From Virgibacillus necropolis (GTDB lineage: Bacteria > Bacillota > Bacilli > Bacillales > Amphibacillaceae): a stretch of DNA of 64,000 bases. Below, one piece after another: positions 41,913 to 50,473 of this stretch. Location: assembly GCF_002224365.1 (NCBI RefSeq), contig NZ_CP022437.1, forward strand, positions 2,232,001 to 2,296,000. The letters are read 5' to 3'. The position numbers and the translations under genes are program-made. Below the pieces are notes generated by a model that was not told the origin of the DNA, searched no databases, and saw only the letters and a list, made by a program, of their open reading frames with translations. How positions within the stretch are numbered: the first letter of the stretch is position 1; every line of letters begins with the position of its first letter.

Positions 41913-43550
41913 ATGAATAAAATTAAATGTGAATGTGGGCACGTGAATCCTGAAGGTACAGTCCTTTGTGAAGCTTGCGGGAAACCAATTGAAGGAAACC
42001 AACATATCGATGGAAATGATAAAACTAAACTACTGAACATGCGATATGATGGTAGTGCTCGTCGATCGCAAACATATAAAAAATCAATAATAGATAAAAT
42101 ATGGAATTTCTTCTCCTCTGTAAAAGTAGGGGTATGGCTGATTGTTTTAACGTTAATCGCGTCAGCAATCGGAACAATCTTTCCGCAAGAACAATATATT
42201 CCTGCGAATGCAGTTTCCAGGGATCCTGCAATTTACTATGAAAGTACATATGGAATTTTTGGACAGATATATTATCAATTAGGGTTCTATGATCTTTATA
42301 GTTCATGGTGGTACATGCTATTAGTCGCACTTATTGGTATATCATTAGTAATTTGTAGTATTGATCGGTTTGTCCCATTATATAAAGCTTTGAAAACACA
42401 AAAAGCTAAAAGACATGAGACATTTTTAAATAGACAGCGTTTATATAGCCAATCAGAAAATATTACGGATGATGAAAAACAACAAATAATCGATTCATTA
42501 AAAAAACAACATTATAAGGTTCGTAATGAAAAAGGTCATATTCTGGCTGAAAAGGGACGGTTCTCTAGATGGGGACCTTATGTTAACCACATTGGATTAA
42601 TAATTGTTTTAATCGCTGCGATCCTTCGTATGACTACACCAATGTATATAGATGAGTACATGTGGCTCCGTGAGGGCGAACAACAAGTTATCCCAGGGAC
42701 CCATGGTGAATACTATGCGGAAAATAAAAACTTTATACTAGAAACTTATGATAAAGATAATGAACGTTTCAAGGAGGCAATTAAAAAAGAGGGAGTAGTT
42801 GCAAAAAACTTCGAAACGGAACTAGTTATTTATAAAGAAAAGGCAGAATCTGTCACAGGGGCAGAACCTAAATTGGAAAAAATTAAAGAGGACAGTATAA
42901 AATTAAATCATCCATTGAAATTTGGTGGATATACATTATACCAGGCTGGATACCAAAAAAATGAATTTACAAGCATGTCATTTAAGATACATGAAACGGA
43001 TGATCCAGACGAAACTGCTTTAGGAACATTTACGATTGACCTTACAGAGCCGAAGTCAGAGTATAACTTAGACAATGGATTCCGTATAGAAATTGATCAA
43101 TATTATCCTGAGTATTACATGGATAATGGAGAGCCTAGATCGGAATCGAAGTACGCAAGAAATCCAGCATTTGTGTTTTTTATCTATCCACCAAATAGTG
43201 ACGAACCTGAAGTGAGTTTTGTAGGTATTCGTAAAAACATTGATGCTACTGGGGAAAATGATTACAAATTAGGATTACAAGATTTTGAGCTGCGTGATGT
43301 CAGTGGTATAACTGTTCGACGAGATTATACATTGCCATTATTTGTTATTGGTGCAATCATCTTTATGATTGGTGTCATCCAAGGTATGTATTGGCATCAT
43401 CGAAGAATTTGGATACATCCTAAAAAGGGAAGCCTTTTAATGGCTGCACATACAAACAAGAATTGGCATGGAGTTAAAAGTGATATTGAAACATCCATCG
43501 CTAACACCAATGTTAAGATGGTTAAGGACCAACAAGAATTACCTGATTAA
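41913..43550 (+). CDS. resB: Cytochrome c biogenesis protein ResB (CcsA-CcsB system II partner)
   Basis: 545 residues. An N-terminal cysteine cluster (CECGHVNPEGTVLCEACG) resembles a zinc ribbon. Membrane helices follow at SVKVGVWLIVLTLIASAIGT, WYMLLVALIGISLVICSIDR and YVNHIGLIIVLIAAILRM, then a large outer domain and a last helix LPLFVIGAIIFMIGVIQGMY. ResB and ResC together carry haem across the membrane and ligate it to apocytochrome c. The outer domain includes the charged NFILETYDKDNERFKEAIKK. It follows resA by 31 bases and precedes resC by 26. Confidence 0.93.
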   Translation: MNKIKCECGHVNPEGTVLCEACGKPIEGNQHIDGNDKTKLLNMRYDGSARRSQTYKKSIIDKIWNFFSSVKVGVWLIVLTLIASAIGTIFPQEQYIPANAVSRDPAIYYESTYGIFGQIYYQLGFYDLYSSWWYMLLVALIGISLVICSIDRFVPLYKALKTQKAKRHETFLNRQRLYSQSENITDDEKQQIIDSLKKQHYKVRNEKGHILAEKGRFSRWGPYVNHIGLIIVLIAAILRMTTPMYIDEYMWLREGEQQVIPGTHGEYYAENKNFILETYDKDNERFKEAIKKEGVVAKNFETELVIYKEKAESVTGAEPKLEKIKEDSIKLNHPLKFGGYTLYQAGYQKNEFTSMSFKIHETDDPDETALGTFTIDLTEPKSEYNLDNGFRIEIDQYYPEYYMDNGEPRSESKYARNPAFVFFIYPPNSDEPEVSFVGIRKNIDATGENDYKLGLQDFELRDVSGITVRRDYTLPLFVIGAIIFMIGVIQGMYWHHRRIWIHPKKGSLLMAAHTNKNWHGVKSDIETSIANTNVKMVKDQQELPD

Positions 43551-43576
43551 ACAGGTCGTTATGAAGGAGGATTTAC

Positions 43577-44767
43577 ATGGATACGATGCTAAATATAAGT
43601 AGTACAATGTTGTATGCGGCATTTTTCTTATATTTACTTGCTACATTTTTCTTTGGCGCAACTATTCGTGACAAACGTAGTAAAGAAAGTAAAGGAAAAG
43701 CTGGAACAATTGGTATAACCATAACAATTATTGGGTTTGTAGCCCAAATAGTCTATTTTATTACGCGCTGGATTGCTAGTGGACACGCTCCAGTAAGTAA
43801 CTTATTCGAATTTGTTACATTCTTTGGAATGTGCATGGTATTTGCGTTTATCATTTTGTATTTTATCTACAAAATTAGTATTTTGGGTTTGTTCGCTCTG
43901 CCAATTGCCATGATTGTAATTGCTTATGCTAGCATGTTTCCAACCGAAATATCGCCGCTAGTACCGTCTCTACAAAGTCACTGGCTGTATATTCATGTAA
44001 CAACCGTATCATTAGGCGAAGCAATTTTATCTATTAGCTTCGTAGTTGGGTTAATTTACCTAATCCGCACAATTGACCAATCAAAAAGTAGTAAGCGAAC
44101 AACATGGCTTGAACTTGTATTGTTCTCGTTACTTATTTTTATTGGTTTTAGCTTAGTAAATGTGATTTTCAATGTCGCAGGATATGAAGCGCAATTTGAA
44201 TATACCAGTAATAATACAACATTGACAACAGACTATACCCTACCAGCGATTGCTGGTCCATATGAGGGTACACTTATCACAGAAGGTGTTATGGAGCCAT
44301 GGTTTGATGCTCCTTCATGGATGCACGGTGTCGATGCAGCAAGAAAATTTAATACGTTAATTTGGTCTGTATTTGCTGGAATAGTCTTGTATGGCTTGTT
44401 ACGCGTACTATTACGTAAAAGAATTGGTGCAGCAATACAGCCAGCGTTAATGAAAGCGAAACCTGATTTATTAGATGAAATATCGTATCGAGCAGTTGCT
44501 ATCGGGTTTCCAGTGTTTACACTTGGTGGTATTATATTCGCATCCATATGGGCACAAATTGCTTGGGATAGATTCTGGGGATGGGATCCAAAAGAGGTTT
44601 GGGCCTTAGTAACTTGGTTTTTCTATGCGGCATTTCTACATCTACGACTATCAAGAGGATGGCATGGCGAAAAGTCAGCGTGGCTTGCAGTTGGTGGATT
44701 TGCAATTATCATGTTTAACTTAATCGCAGTTAACCTTGTTTTAGCCGGATTACATTCGTACGCTTAA
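43577..44767 (+). CDS. resC: Cytochrome c biogenesis protein ResC (CcsA/CcmC family)
   Basis: A 396-residue polytopic membrane protein with the haem-handling tryptophan-rich WWD-type motif [19 protein letters not shown] near residue 340 and flanking histidines ([35 protein letters not shown]) that ligate haem. With ResB it forms the cytochrome c synthetase. AAGGAGG precedes the ATG. A hairpin terminator separates it from resD, so the regulator genes may be expressed at a lower level from read-through or from their own promoter. Confidence 0.94.
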   Translation: MDTMLNISSTMLYAAFFLYLLATFFFGATIRDKRSKESKGKAGTIGITITIIGFVAQIVYFITRWIASGHAPVSNLFEFVTFFGMCMVFAFIILYFIYKISILGLFALPIAMIVIAYASMFPTEISPLVPSLQSHWLYIHVTTVSLGEAILSISFVVGLIYLIRTIDQSKSSKRTTWLELVLFSLLIFIGFSLVNVIFNVAGYEAQFEYTSNNTTLTTDYTLPAIAGPYEGTLITEGVMEPWFDAPSWMHGVDAARKFNTLIWSVFAGIVLYGLLRVLLRKRIGAAIQPALMKAKPDLLDEISYRAVAIGFPVFTLGGIIFASIWAQIAWDRFWGWDPKEVWALVTWFFYAAFLHLRLSRGWHGEKSAWLAVGGFAIIMFNLIAVNLVLAGLHSYA

Positions 44768-44773
44768 ATTTTT

Positions 44774-44821
44774 AAAAAACAGGGCATTGTTATTCATCGG
44801 GATAAATAGTGCCTTGTTTTT
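44774..44821 (+). terminator. Intrinsic terminator between resC and resD
   Basis: AAAAAACAGGGCA pairs with GTGCCTTGTTTTT through an interrupted stem with an inner TATTCATC...GATAAATA pairing. Its symmetric A/T flanks could also make it bidirectional. Confidence 0.7.
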
Positions 44822-44850
44822 CATATCGTGATCTAATGAGGAGGAATCAC

Positions 44851-45570
44851 ATGGATGAAAATGCAAAAGTATTGGTAGTAGACGATGAAGACAGAATACG
44901 TCATCTAATTAAAATGTATTTGGAACGGGAAGATTTTATTATCGAAGAAGCTGATAACGGGACAGATGCATTAGAGCTGGCATTGGAAAATGATTATGCT
45001 GTTATTTTATTGGATATTATGATGCCTGGTATGGATGGAATAGAGGTCTGCCAGGAGTTAAGAAAAGAAAAACAAACGCCTGTTATCATGTTGACTGCTA
45101 AAGGGGAAGAAACAAATCGAGTTCAAGGGTTTGAAGTAGGAACAGATGATTACATTGTGAAACCATTTAGCCCACGTGAAGTTGTTTTACGTGTGAAGGC
45201 TATACTTAGAAGATCATCATCGCAAACAAACTTTAAAGAGAATGATTCTGTACCAAAAGATATGCTTGTTTTTCCTCATTTATCAATTAATCATGATGCA
45301 CACCGAGTATTAGCGGATGGTAAAGAGGTTAGCTTAACACCAAAAGAATACGAATTACTCTGTTTCCTTGCAAAAGCACCGGACAAAGTGTTTAACCGGG
45401 AACAATTACTAAAAGAAGTCTGGCAATATGAGTTTTTTGGAGATTTACGTACAGTGGATACACATGTAAAACGGTTACGAGAGAAGTTGAATAATGTATC
45501 TAGCGAGGCATCCAAAATGATTGTTACGGTGTGGGGCGTTGGGTATAAATTTGAGGTAGATGATGTATAA
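44851..45570 (+). CDS. resD: Response regulator ResD
   Basis: A 239-residue OmpR-type regulator. The receiver domain has acidic D11-D12, phospho-acceptor D55 (VILLDIMMPG), and K in DDYIVKPFSPREV. The C-terminal winged helix (LSINHDAHRVLADGKEVSLT...RTVDTHVKRLREKLN) binds DNA. It controls aerobic and anaerobic respiration genes. The start at ATG 44851 has GGAGG upstream; a longer frame from 44809 runs into the terminator. It overlaps resE by one base. Confidence 0.95.
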   Translation: MDENAKVLVVDDEDRIRHLIKMYLEREDFIIEEADNGTDALELALENDYAVILLDIMMPGMDGIEVCQELRKEKQTPVIMLTAKGEETNRVQGFEVGTDDYIVKPFSPREVVLRVKAILRRSSSQTNFKENDSVPKDMLVFPHLSINHDAHRVLADGKEVSLTPKEYELLCFLAKAPDKVFNREQLLKEVWQYEFFGDLRTVDTHVKRLREKLNNVSSEASKMIVTVWGVGYKFEVDDV

Positions 45571-47333
45571 TGTTTTGGCGTAGTGTGGTAGGGAAGCTAG
45601 CAGTAACCATTTTATTGCTAGTTTCTTTTGTATTATTTATTCTAACGATATTGTTACTGGAATTTTTTGAAAATTTTCACATAGATGAAGCTGAGGAAGA
45701 CTTACTTCAAACAGCAACAAAAGTATCCGTAATGGTCAATCAATACGAAAGCGAAAACTCAGTTCATGAAACAACTGAGCGCATAAAAGATGCTTCTAGT
45801 CGTGTTGCCATCATTTATGATGACGGAACAATTTGGGTTTCCGAAAGTAGTAATGGTGATTTACCTGCACTTCAACCAGGCTGGATTAAAAATGACGACA
45901 ATTTAGCAAAGGTAATATCAGATAATCAACAAGTAAAAAAACAAATGAGCCTTCCAAATAATGAAAGTGAAGTTATGATAGTTGGTGCACCTGTTGGAAA
46001 TGGAAATGGGGCAGTATATGTTTATCAATCCTTAGAAGTGGTGGACAAGACAAAGGCTGAGACCACACAAATTATATTTCTTGCTGCTGGAATAGCAATT
46101 ATATTAACTACTATTTTTGCATTCTTCCTTTCAACAAGAATTACTTCTCCCTTAATTAAAATGCGCGAGGCAGCATTTGATTTAACAAGAGGGGAATTTA
46201 ATACAAAAGTTCCCATACTAACACATGATGAAATTGGTGAACTAGCCATGGCATTCAACCGGATGGGAAGACAATTAAAATTTCACATTAATGCATTACG
46301 TCAAGAAAAAGAACAGCTATCAAGTATTGTTAGTTCTATGGCCGATGGTGTTATAACATTAAATCGTAATGGTGATATGATTGTCACCAATCCACCAGCA
46401 AAACAATTTATTGAAAGCTGGTATTTTGAAAATAGTAAACAAGGGACAGAATCACATAATCAACTGCCAGAAGAATTAAATCTAATTTTAAAGGGAGTAA
46501 TTAAAAATGAAGAGGCAGTGATACATGAGATCAGTTTGCAAGGAAGAAACTGGGTTATGATTATGACACCGTTATATGATCAATCCTATGTACGTGGTGC
46601 CGTTGCTGTTATTCGTGACATGACAGAAGAACGGCGTTTAGATAAACTTCGCAAGGACTTCATAGCAAATGTTTCCCATGAATTGCGGACACCTATTTCG
46701 ATGTTACAAGGATATAGTGAAGCAATAGTAGATGATGTGGCAGAATCCATACAAGATAAAAACGATTTAGCAAAAATAATTCATGAAGAATCATTGCGCA
46801 TGGGACGTCTGGTAAATGAATTATTAGATCTAGCTAGAATGGAAGCTGGCCACATCCAACTAAATAAGGAAAAAGTCGATGCGTACAGTTATATAACTCG
46901 TATTATCAAAAAATTCAATGGCATATCACGGGATAGAAAAATAGATATAAGTTTGCAGACTACAACTAGTAAAAATTCATTTATTACGATTGACCCAGAT
47001 CGGATGGAACAAGTTTTTACTAATTTAATTGACAATGCTATAAGACATACAAACGAGAATGGATTTGTAAATGTTTTTGCAGAAATTAATAATGATGAAC
47101 TGCACATTTCCATAGAGGATAGTGGCAGTGGAATTCCTGAAGAGGATTTACCTTTTATTTTCGAACGGTTTTACAAAGCTGATAAATCTAGAACAAGAAA
47201 TAAGGAGAAGAAGGGAACTGGGCTAGGTCTTGCAATTGCTAAGAATATTGTTGATGCACATCAAGGGACAATTTCTGTAAAAAGCAAACTAAATGAAGGT
47301 ACTACATTTACCTTTAAAATTCCTTTATCCTAA
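45570..47333 (+). CDS. resE: Sensor histidine kinase ResE
   Basis: 587 residues with two membrane helices (about residues 10-32 and 167-188) enclosing an outer domain. A HAMP (STRITSPLIKMREAAFDLTR) and a PAS-like domain (SIVSSMADGVITLNRNGDMI) precede H370 in FIANVSHELRTPISMLQGYS. The ATPase domain has the N box NLIDNAIRHTN, G1 EDSGSGIPEED and G2 GTGLGLAIAKNI. It phosphorylates ResD in response to oxygen limitation or nitric oxide. It is coupled to resD through TAATG. Confidence 0.95.
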   Translation: MFWRSVVGKLAVTILLLVSFVLFILTILLLEFFENFHIDEAEEDLLQTATKVSVMVNQYESENSVHETTERIKDASSRVAIIYDDGTIWVSESSNGDLPALQPGWIKNDDNLAKVISDNQQVKKQMSLPNNESEVMIVGAPVGNGNGAVYVYQSLEVVDKTKAETTQIIFLAAGIAIILTTIFAFFLSTRITSPLIKMREAAFDLTRGEFNTKVPILTHDEIGELAMAFNRMGRQLKFHINALRQEKEQLSSIVSSMADGVITLNRNGDMIVTNPPAKQFIESWYFENSKQGTESHNQLPEELNLILKGVIKNEEAVIHEISLQGRNWVMIMTPLYDQSYVRGAVAVIRDMTEERRLDKLRKDFIANVSHELRTPISMLQGYSEAIVDDVAESIQDKNDLAKIIHEESLRMGRLVNELLDLARMEAGHIQLNKEKVDAYSYITRIIKKFNGISRDRKIDISLQTTTSKNSFITIDPDRMEQVFTNLIDNAIRHTNENGFVNVFAEINNDELHISIEDSGSGIPEEDLPFIFERFYKADKSRTRNKEKKGTGLGLAIAKNIVDAHQGTISVKSKLNEGTTFTFKIPLS

Positions 47334-47404
47334 TCAAATAAAATTGCATAATCTAGGATAGTTTGATAGGATAAGAAATGTACAATAATTGAATACAATG
47401 CGTG

Positions 47405-47590
47405 AAAATGGTGCTGATGCTTAATAGGGAATCTAGTGGAAAACTAGAACTGTCCTCGCAACTGTAAATGATGTACGAAATAAGTGGATCCACTGTATGT
47501 AACCATATGGGAAGGGCTTAGAGTAGGTTGATATCATAAGTCAGTAGACCTGCCGTTTTCTGATGTTTCAATGCTTCGAGGATAAAAGCG
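47405..47590 (+). promoter_or_regulatory. Cobalamin (B12) riboswitch
   Basis: The conserved core is readable in order: GTGCTGATGCTTAATAGGGA then ATC (P3 region), the P4/P5 block CTAGTGGAAAACTAGAACTG then TCCTCGCAACTG, CACTGTATG, GGGAAGG, and the B12 box AAGTCAGTAGACCTGCC at 47538-47554, followed by TTTCAATGCTTCGAGGATAA and AAGCGA. Ends are approximate. A strong terminator 56 bases downstream (47646) is the likely expression platform, giving shut-off of the uptake genes when B12 is bound. Confidence 0.92.
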
Positions 47591-47645
47591 ACTTGAGATA
47601 ACCCGAATAGTAGTATGAATGTATATAAATTTCGATTGTCTTATT

Positions 47646-47678
47646 TAGCTAACTCTTAGGCGAAGAGTTAGCTTTTTT
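47646..47678 (+). terminator. Riboswitch-linked intrinsic terminator
   Basis: AGCTAACTCTT and AAGAGTTAGCT pair perfectly (11 bp), followed by TTTTT, between the aptamer and the lipoprotein gene. Confidence 0.85.
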
Positions 47679-47761
47679 GGCTTTAATACAACGTTCATCT
47701 ATGTTTATAACGGATATCTAACGCCTAAATCTTCACAATACAAAATTGGGGGTTTTAGAAG

Positions 47762-48202
47762 ATGAGTAAATTTAAGTTTTTTTTAGTGTCATTAATTGCT
47801 ATTATTGTTGTTTTAGGAGGATGTAGTTCTGAAGGCACTACTAATGAGCAATCGAATGCTACAAATGAGCAAACAGAATCTACTGAAAGTACTACTTCTG
47901 GAGAAGAAAATCAAGAAGAAGCGGTAATGATTTCCATTACGAAGGGTAAAGGTGAAGAAACTGTTAAAGAAAAAGAAATTAAGATAGAAGATGGGGCAAT
48001 TCTCTATGATGTTATGAAGGAAAACTTCGAACTTAAAGATGATGCAGGTTATATTACATCGATTGAAGGAATTGAAGCAAAGGAAAGTGAACAAATGGCC
48101 TGGATGGTATTTGTTAATGATGAGATGGCAAGTGTTGGAGCAAAAGAGCTTGAATTATCACCTGGTGATTCCGTTAACTTTGATTTACAATCTTGGGAAT
48201 GA
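47762..48202 (+). CDS. DUF4430 (transcobalamin-like C-terminal domain) lipoprotein
   Basis: 146 residues: signal peptide with lipobox (VVLGGC, lipidated C about residue 21), a disordered Ser/Thr/Glu/Asn linker (residues 22-57), then one domain of about 85 residues (VMISITKGKGEETVKEKEIK...QMAWMVFVNDEMASVGAKEL...PGDSVNFDLQ). The WMVFVN(D/G) strand and the GD.V.F terminal strand are typical of DUF4430, the fold of the beta domain of intrinsic factor and transcobalamin. Anchored outside the membrane, it probably captures B12 or a precursor for the ECF component encoded next. It is the first gene behind the cobalamin riboswitch. Confidence 0.82.
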   Translation: MSKFKFFLVSLIAIIVVLGGCSSEGTTNEQSNATNEQTESTESTTSGEENQEEAVMISITKGKGEETVKEKEIKIEDGAILYDVMKENFELKDDAGYITSIEGIEAKESEQMAWMVFVNDEMASVGAKELELSPGDSVNFDLQSWE

Positions 48203-48208
48203 TAAGGG

Positions 48209-48739
48209 ATGAACACCAATAAAATGAATACGTATAAATTGACATTACTTGCATTATTGGCAGCACTTGGTGTAGTTGGTAGATTTGCATTTACGTTTAT
48301 TCCTAATGTCCAACCTGTCACAGCGATTATCATCATATGCGGTTTATTTCTGGGGCCACTTGCTGCCCTGATGCTGGCTGTATTAACTACATTCCTGACA
48401 AATATGATTTTAGGAATGGGGATATGGACCATCTGGCAGATCGTAGCATGGGCTTTGATTGGATTGATTAGTGGATTAATTGGCAAATATAGAAAAAAGC
48501 ATTCCATCGTGTTACTAACCATTTATGCTGTATTCTGTGGCTATTTGTATGGATTCATTCTTTCGCTAACTACATATACAATAGCAGGTGAATTTCTTCC
48601 CTATTATTTAGCGGGACTTCCTTTTGATACAGCCCATGCAGTTGGAAACGGAATATTTATGGTTTTACTTTATCCGGTTATATCCTATTTCTTTAAAAGA
48701 TATGCAAAAGAACGATTTTCCCTTCAAAATACCAACTAA
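48209..48739 (+). CDS. ECF transporter S component, probably cobalamin-specific (CbrT-like)
   Basis: A 176-residue protein with six hydrophobic segments, including YKLTLLALLAALGVVGRFAF, VTAIIIICGLFLGPLAALML, LTTFLTNMILGMGIWTIWQI and VAWALIGLISGLIGKYRKK. The A/G-rich helix 1 and the layout fit S components that bind a vitamin and dock on the shared EcfAA'T module, which is not encoded here. Substrate specificity is inferred from the upstream cobalamin riboswitch and the transcobalamin-like lipoprotein 6 bases upstream, not from the protein itself. B. subtilis has the riboflavin S component RibU near fer, so position alone would be misleading. Confidence 0.82.
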   Translation: MNTNKMNTYKLTLLALLAALGVVGRFAFTFIPNVQPVTAIIIICGLFLGPLAALMLAVLTTFLTNMILGMGIWTIWQIVAWALIGLISGLIGKYRKKHSIVLLTIYAVFCGYLYGFILSLTTYTIAGEFLPYYLAGLPFDTAHAVGNGIFMVLLYPVISYFFKRYAKERFSLQNTN

Positions 48740-48758
48740 ACTAGGTTGGTATTTTTTT
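48728..48758 (+). terminator. Intrinsic terminator of the B12 uptake operon
   Basis: AATACCAAC and GTTGGTATT pair around TAAACTAG, followed by a T-run. The stem includes the stop codon of the S component gene. Confidence 0.85.
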
Positions 48759-48760
48759 AA

Positions 48761-48834
48761 GCAGTTAAGAAAGTATAAATCCTTTCTTACTTCATAAGTG
48801 TAACTAAGGCTTGGCGATAAGCCAAGTTTTCTAA
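48761..48834. repeat. Family A intergenic repeat, intact copy
   Basis: GCAGTTAAGAAAG...CTTTCTTACTTC, then AAGGCTTGGCGATAAGCCAA and GTTTTCTAA. Compared with 58619-58707 it lacks 15 bases in the second stem. It shows the uninterrupted AAGCCAAG-TTTTCTAA junction into which the IS110-family element inserted elsewhere. Confidence 0.8.
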
Positions 48835-48884
48835 TCATTTGCTAGTTTTTTGAGTTGACTTTCCACTGGAGTCAATTTAATATG

Positions 48885-49021
48885 AAAATAAGAAAAGCGC
48901 AAGCACCTGAAAGACACGACAAGCATAAGTAGATTGGTGCAGTGTGGGTGCTTTGCTCGCGCGGAAGCGAACTGCTTATACCTCGAGTGTCTAGTCGCTG
49001 GAACTAGACAGGTAATCGCCA
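48885..49021. repeat. Family C intergenic repeat
   Basis: Starts AAGAAAAGCGCAAGCACCTG and ends TAGTCGCTGGAACTAGACAG, enclosing a CGACAAGCATAAG...CTTATACC stem. Related to 57304-57518 and (inverted) 62803-62949. It lies between the B12 operon and fer. No gene. Confidence 0.65.
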
Positions 49022-49051
49022 AAATTTTATACTTCTTTGCTCTTAAATAAA

Positions 49052-49369
<318 letters not shown>

Positions 49370-49411
49370 TCAACTAATGAAGAAAATCATTTAAACTTTA
49401 GGGGTCATGAC

Positions 49412-50473
49412 ATGTTAGCAGATGGAATCATATTAAAATGTAGCATACAATTCAATCAAAACCGTACAAGTTCGGCTATTTATCATTTGATTACAGGGAA
49501 AAAATCCATTCAAACCGTACAGGATGCACACATTTATCAATTGAAGAACTTTTATGGAATTAATCGCTCGTTACAAAAGCGTGATTTTGATAAAATAATA
49601 AATACATTGATTTCGAATAAACTGTTGGAATTGGACGAATCGATGAGTTGTTCAGTTACTCCGAATGGTTTGGAATGGTATAAAAAGTGGCAATCCTATT
49701 TACAACTAACTGATTTTGATGGATTGCGCTACCACACGGTTTCATCGATTTATTATGATCGATTATTATTACTTATTCAAACATTATCAAATAGCAGTAA
49801 TAATCATTATTCATTTATCCCTGTTATTGATAGGCAACCAGTATTAGACTGGGTTAAACTGGTTTTTAAACAATTAAAACAAAATATGGAGTCGTATTTC
49901 GAGCAGTTGCATCATGAGTTGCATGAATTATTAAGTTCTTTCTCAAATGAAGAAGCATCTATCTATGTTGATCGTTTCTCAGGATACAATCATTATGGAA
50001 AAAGTAAAGAGCAATTGGCAAGTGATTATAAACGGGACAAAATGGATATATCGTTTACTATCGAGCGAATGAATCACGCCATGTTAAACAAGATATATCT
50101 TAGTCCGCATAAATTCCCTGCAATTGAATTCCTTATTGAAGGACTTACGAATAAGCGGTTTATTACTGATTCAGCGAGAAAAACCTATCAATTATTACAA
50201 GAAAACTATTCGATCAATGAAATTGGTCGAATGAGGAATTTAAAAGAAAATACAGTTTACGATCATGTAGTGGAAGTTGCACTATTCACCCATGATTTTC
50301 CAGTGTTAAACTATCTATCTGAAGATCAACAACAACAGATTCTGACCGCGGTATATAAAGAAAATACATATAAATTAAAAGCTATAAAGCAAATGGTTGA
50401 TGAGCGTATTAGTTATTTTCAAATTCGATTAGTCTTAGCAACTATGCAGCGTGTAGGTGAACAAAATGAATAA
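49412..50473 (+). CDS. ypbB: YpbB, helix-turn-helix domain protein next to recS
   Basis: 353 residues. The N-terminal part reads SAIYHLITGKKSIQTVQDAH; the C-terminal part carries a helix-turn-helix (TYQLLQENYSINEIGRMRNL then KENTVYDHVVEVAL, about residues 265-300) resembling the helicase-associated HTH of RecQ-like proteins. Function is not established. The conserved pairing with recS (its 3' end overlaps the recS start by 8 bases) suggests a partner in RecS-dependent DNA processing. ATG 49412 is the only good start. Confidence 0.85.
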   Translation: MLADGIILKCSIQFNQNRTSSAIYHLITGKKSIQTVQDAHIYQLKNFYGINRSLQKRDFDKIINTLISNKLLELDESMSCSVTPNGLEWYKKWQSYLQLTDFDGLRYHTVSSIYYDRLLLLIQTLSNSSNNHYSFIPVIDRQPVLDWVKLVFKQLKQNMESYFEQLHHELHELLSSFSNEEASIYVDRFSGYNHYGKSKEQLASDYKRDKMDISFTIERMNHAMLNKIYLSPHKFPAIEFLIEGLTNKRFITDSARKTYQLLQENYSINEIGRMRNLKENTVYDHVVEVALFTHDFPVLNYLSEDQQQQILTAVYKENTYKLKAIKQMVDERISYFQIRLVLATMQRVGEQNE

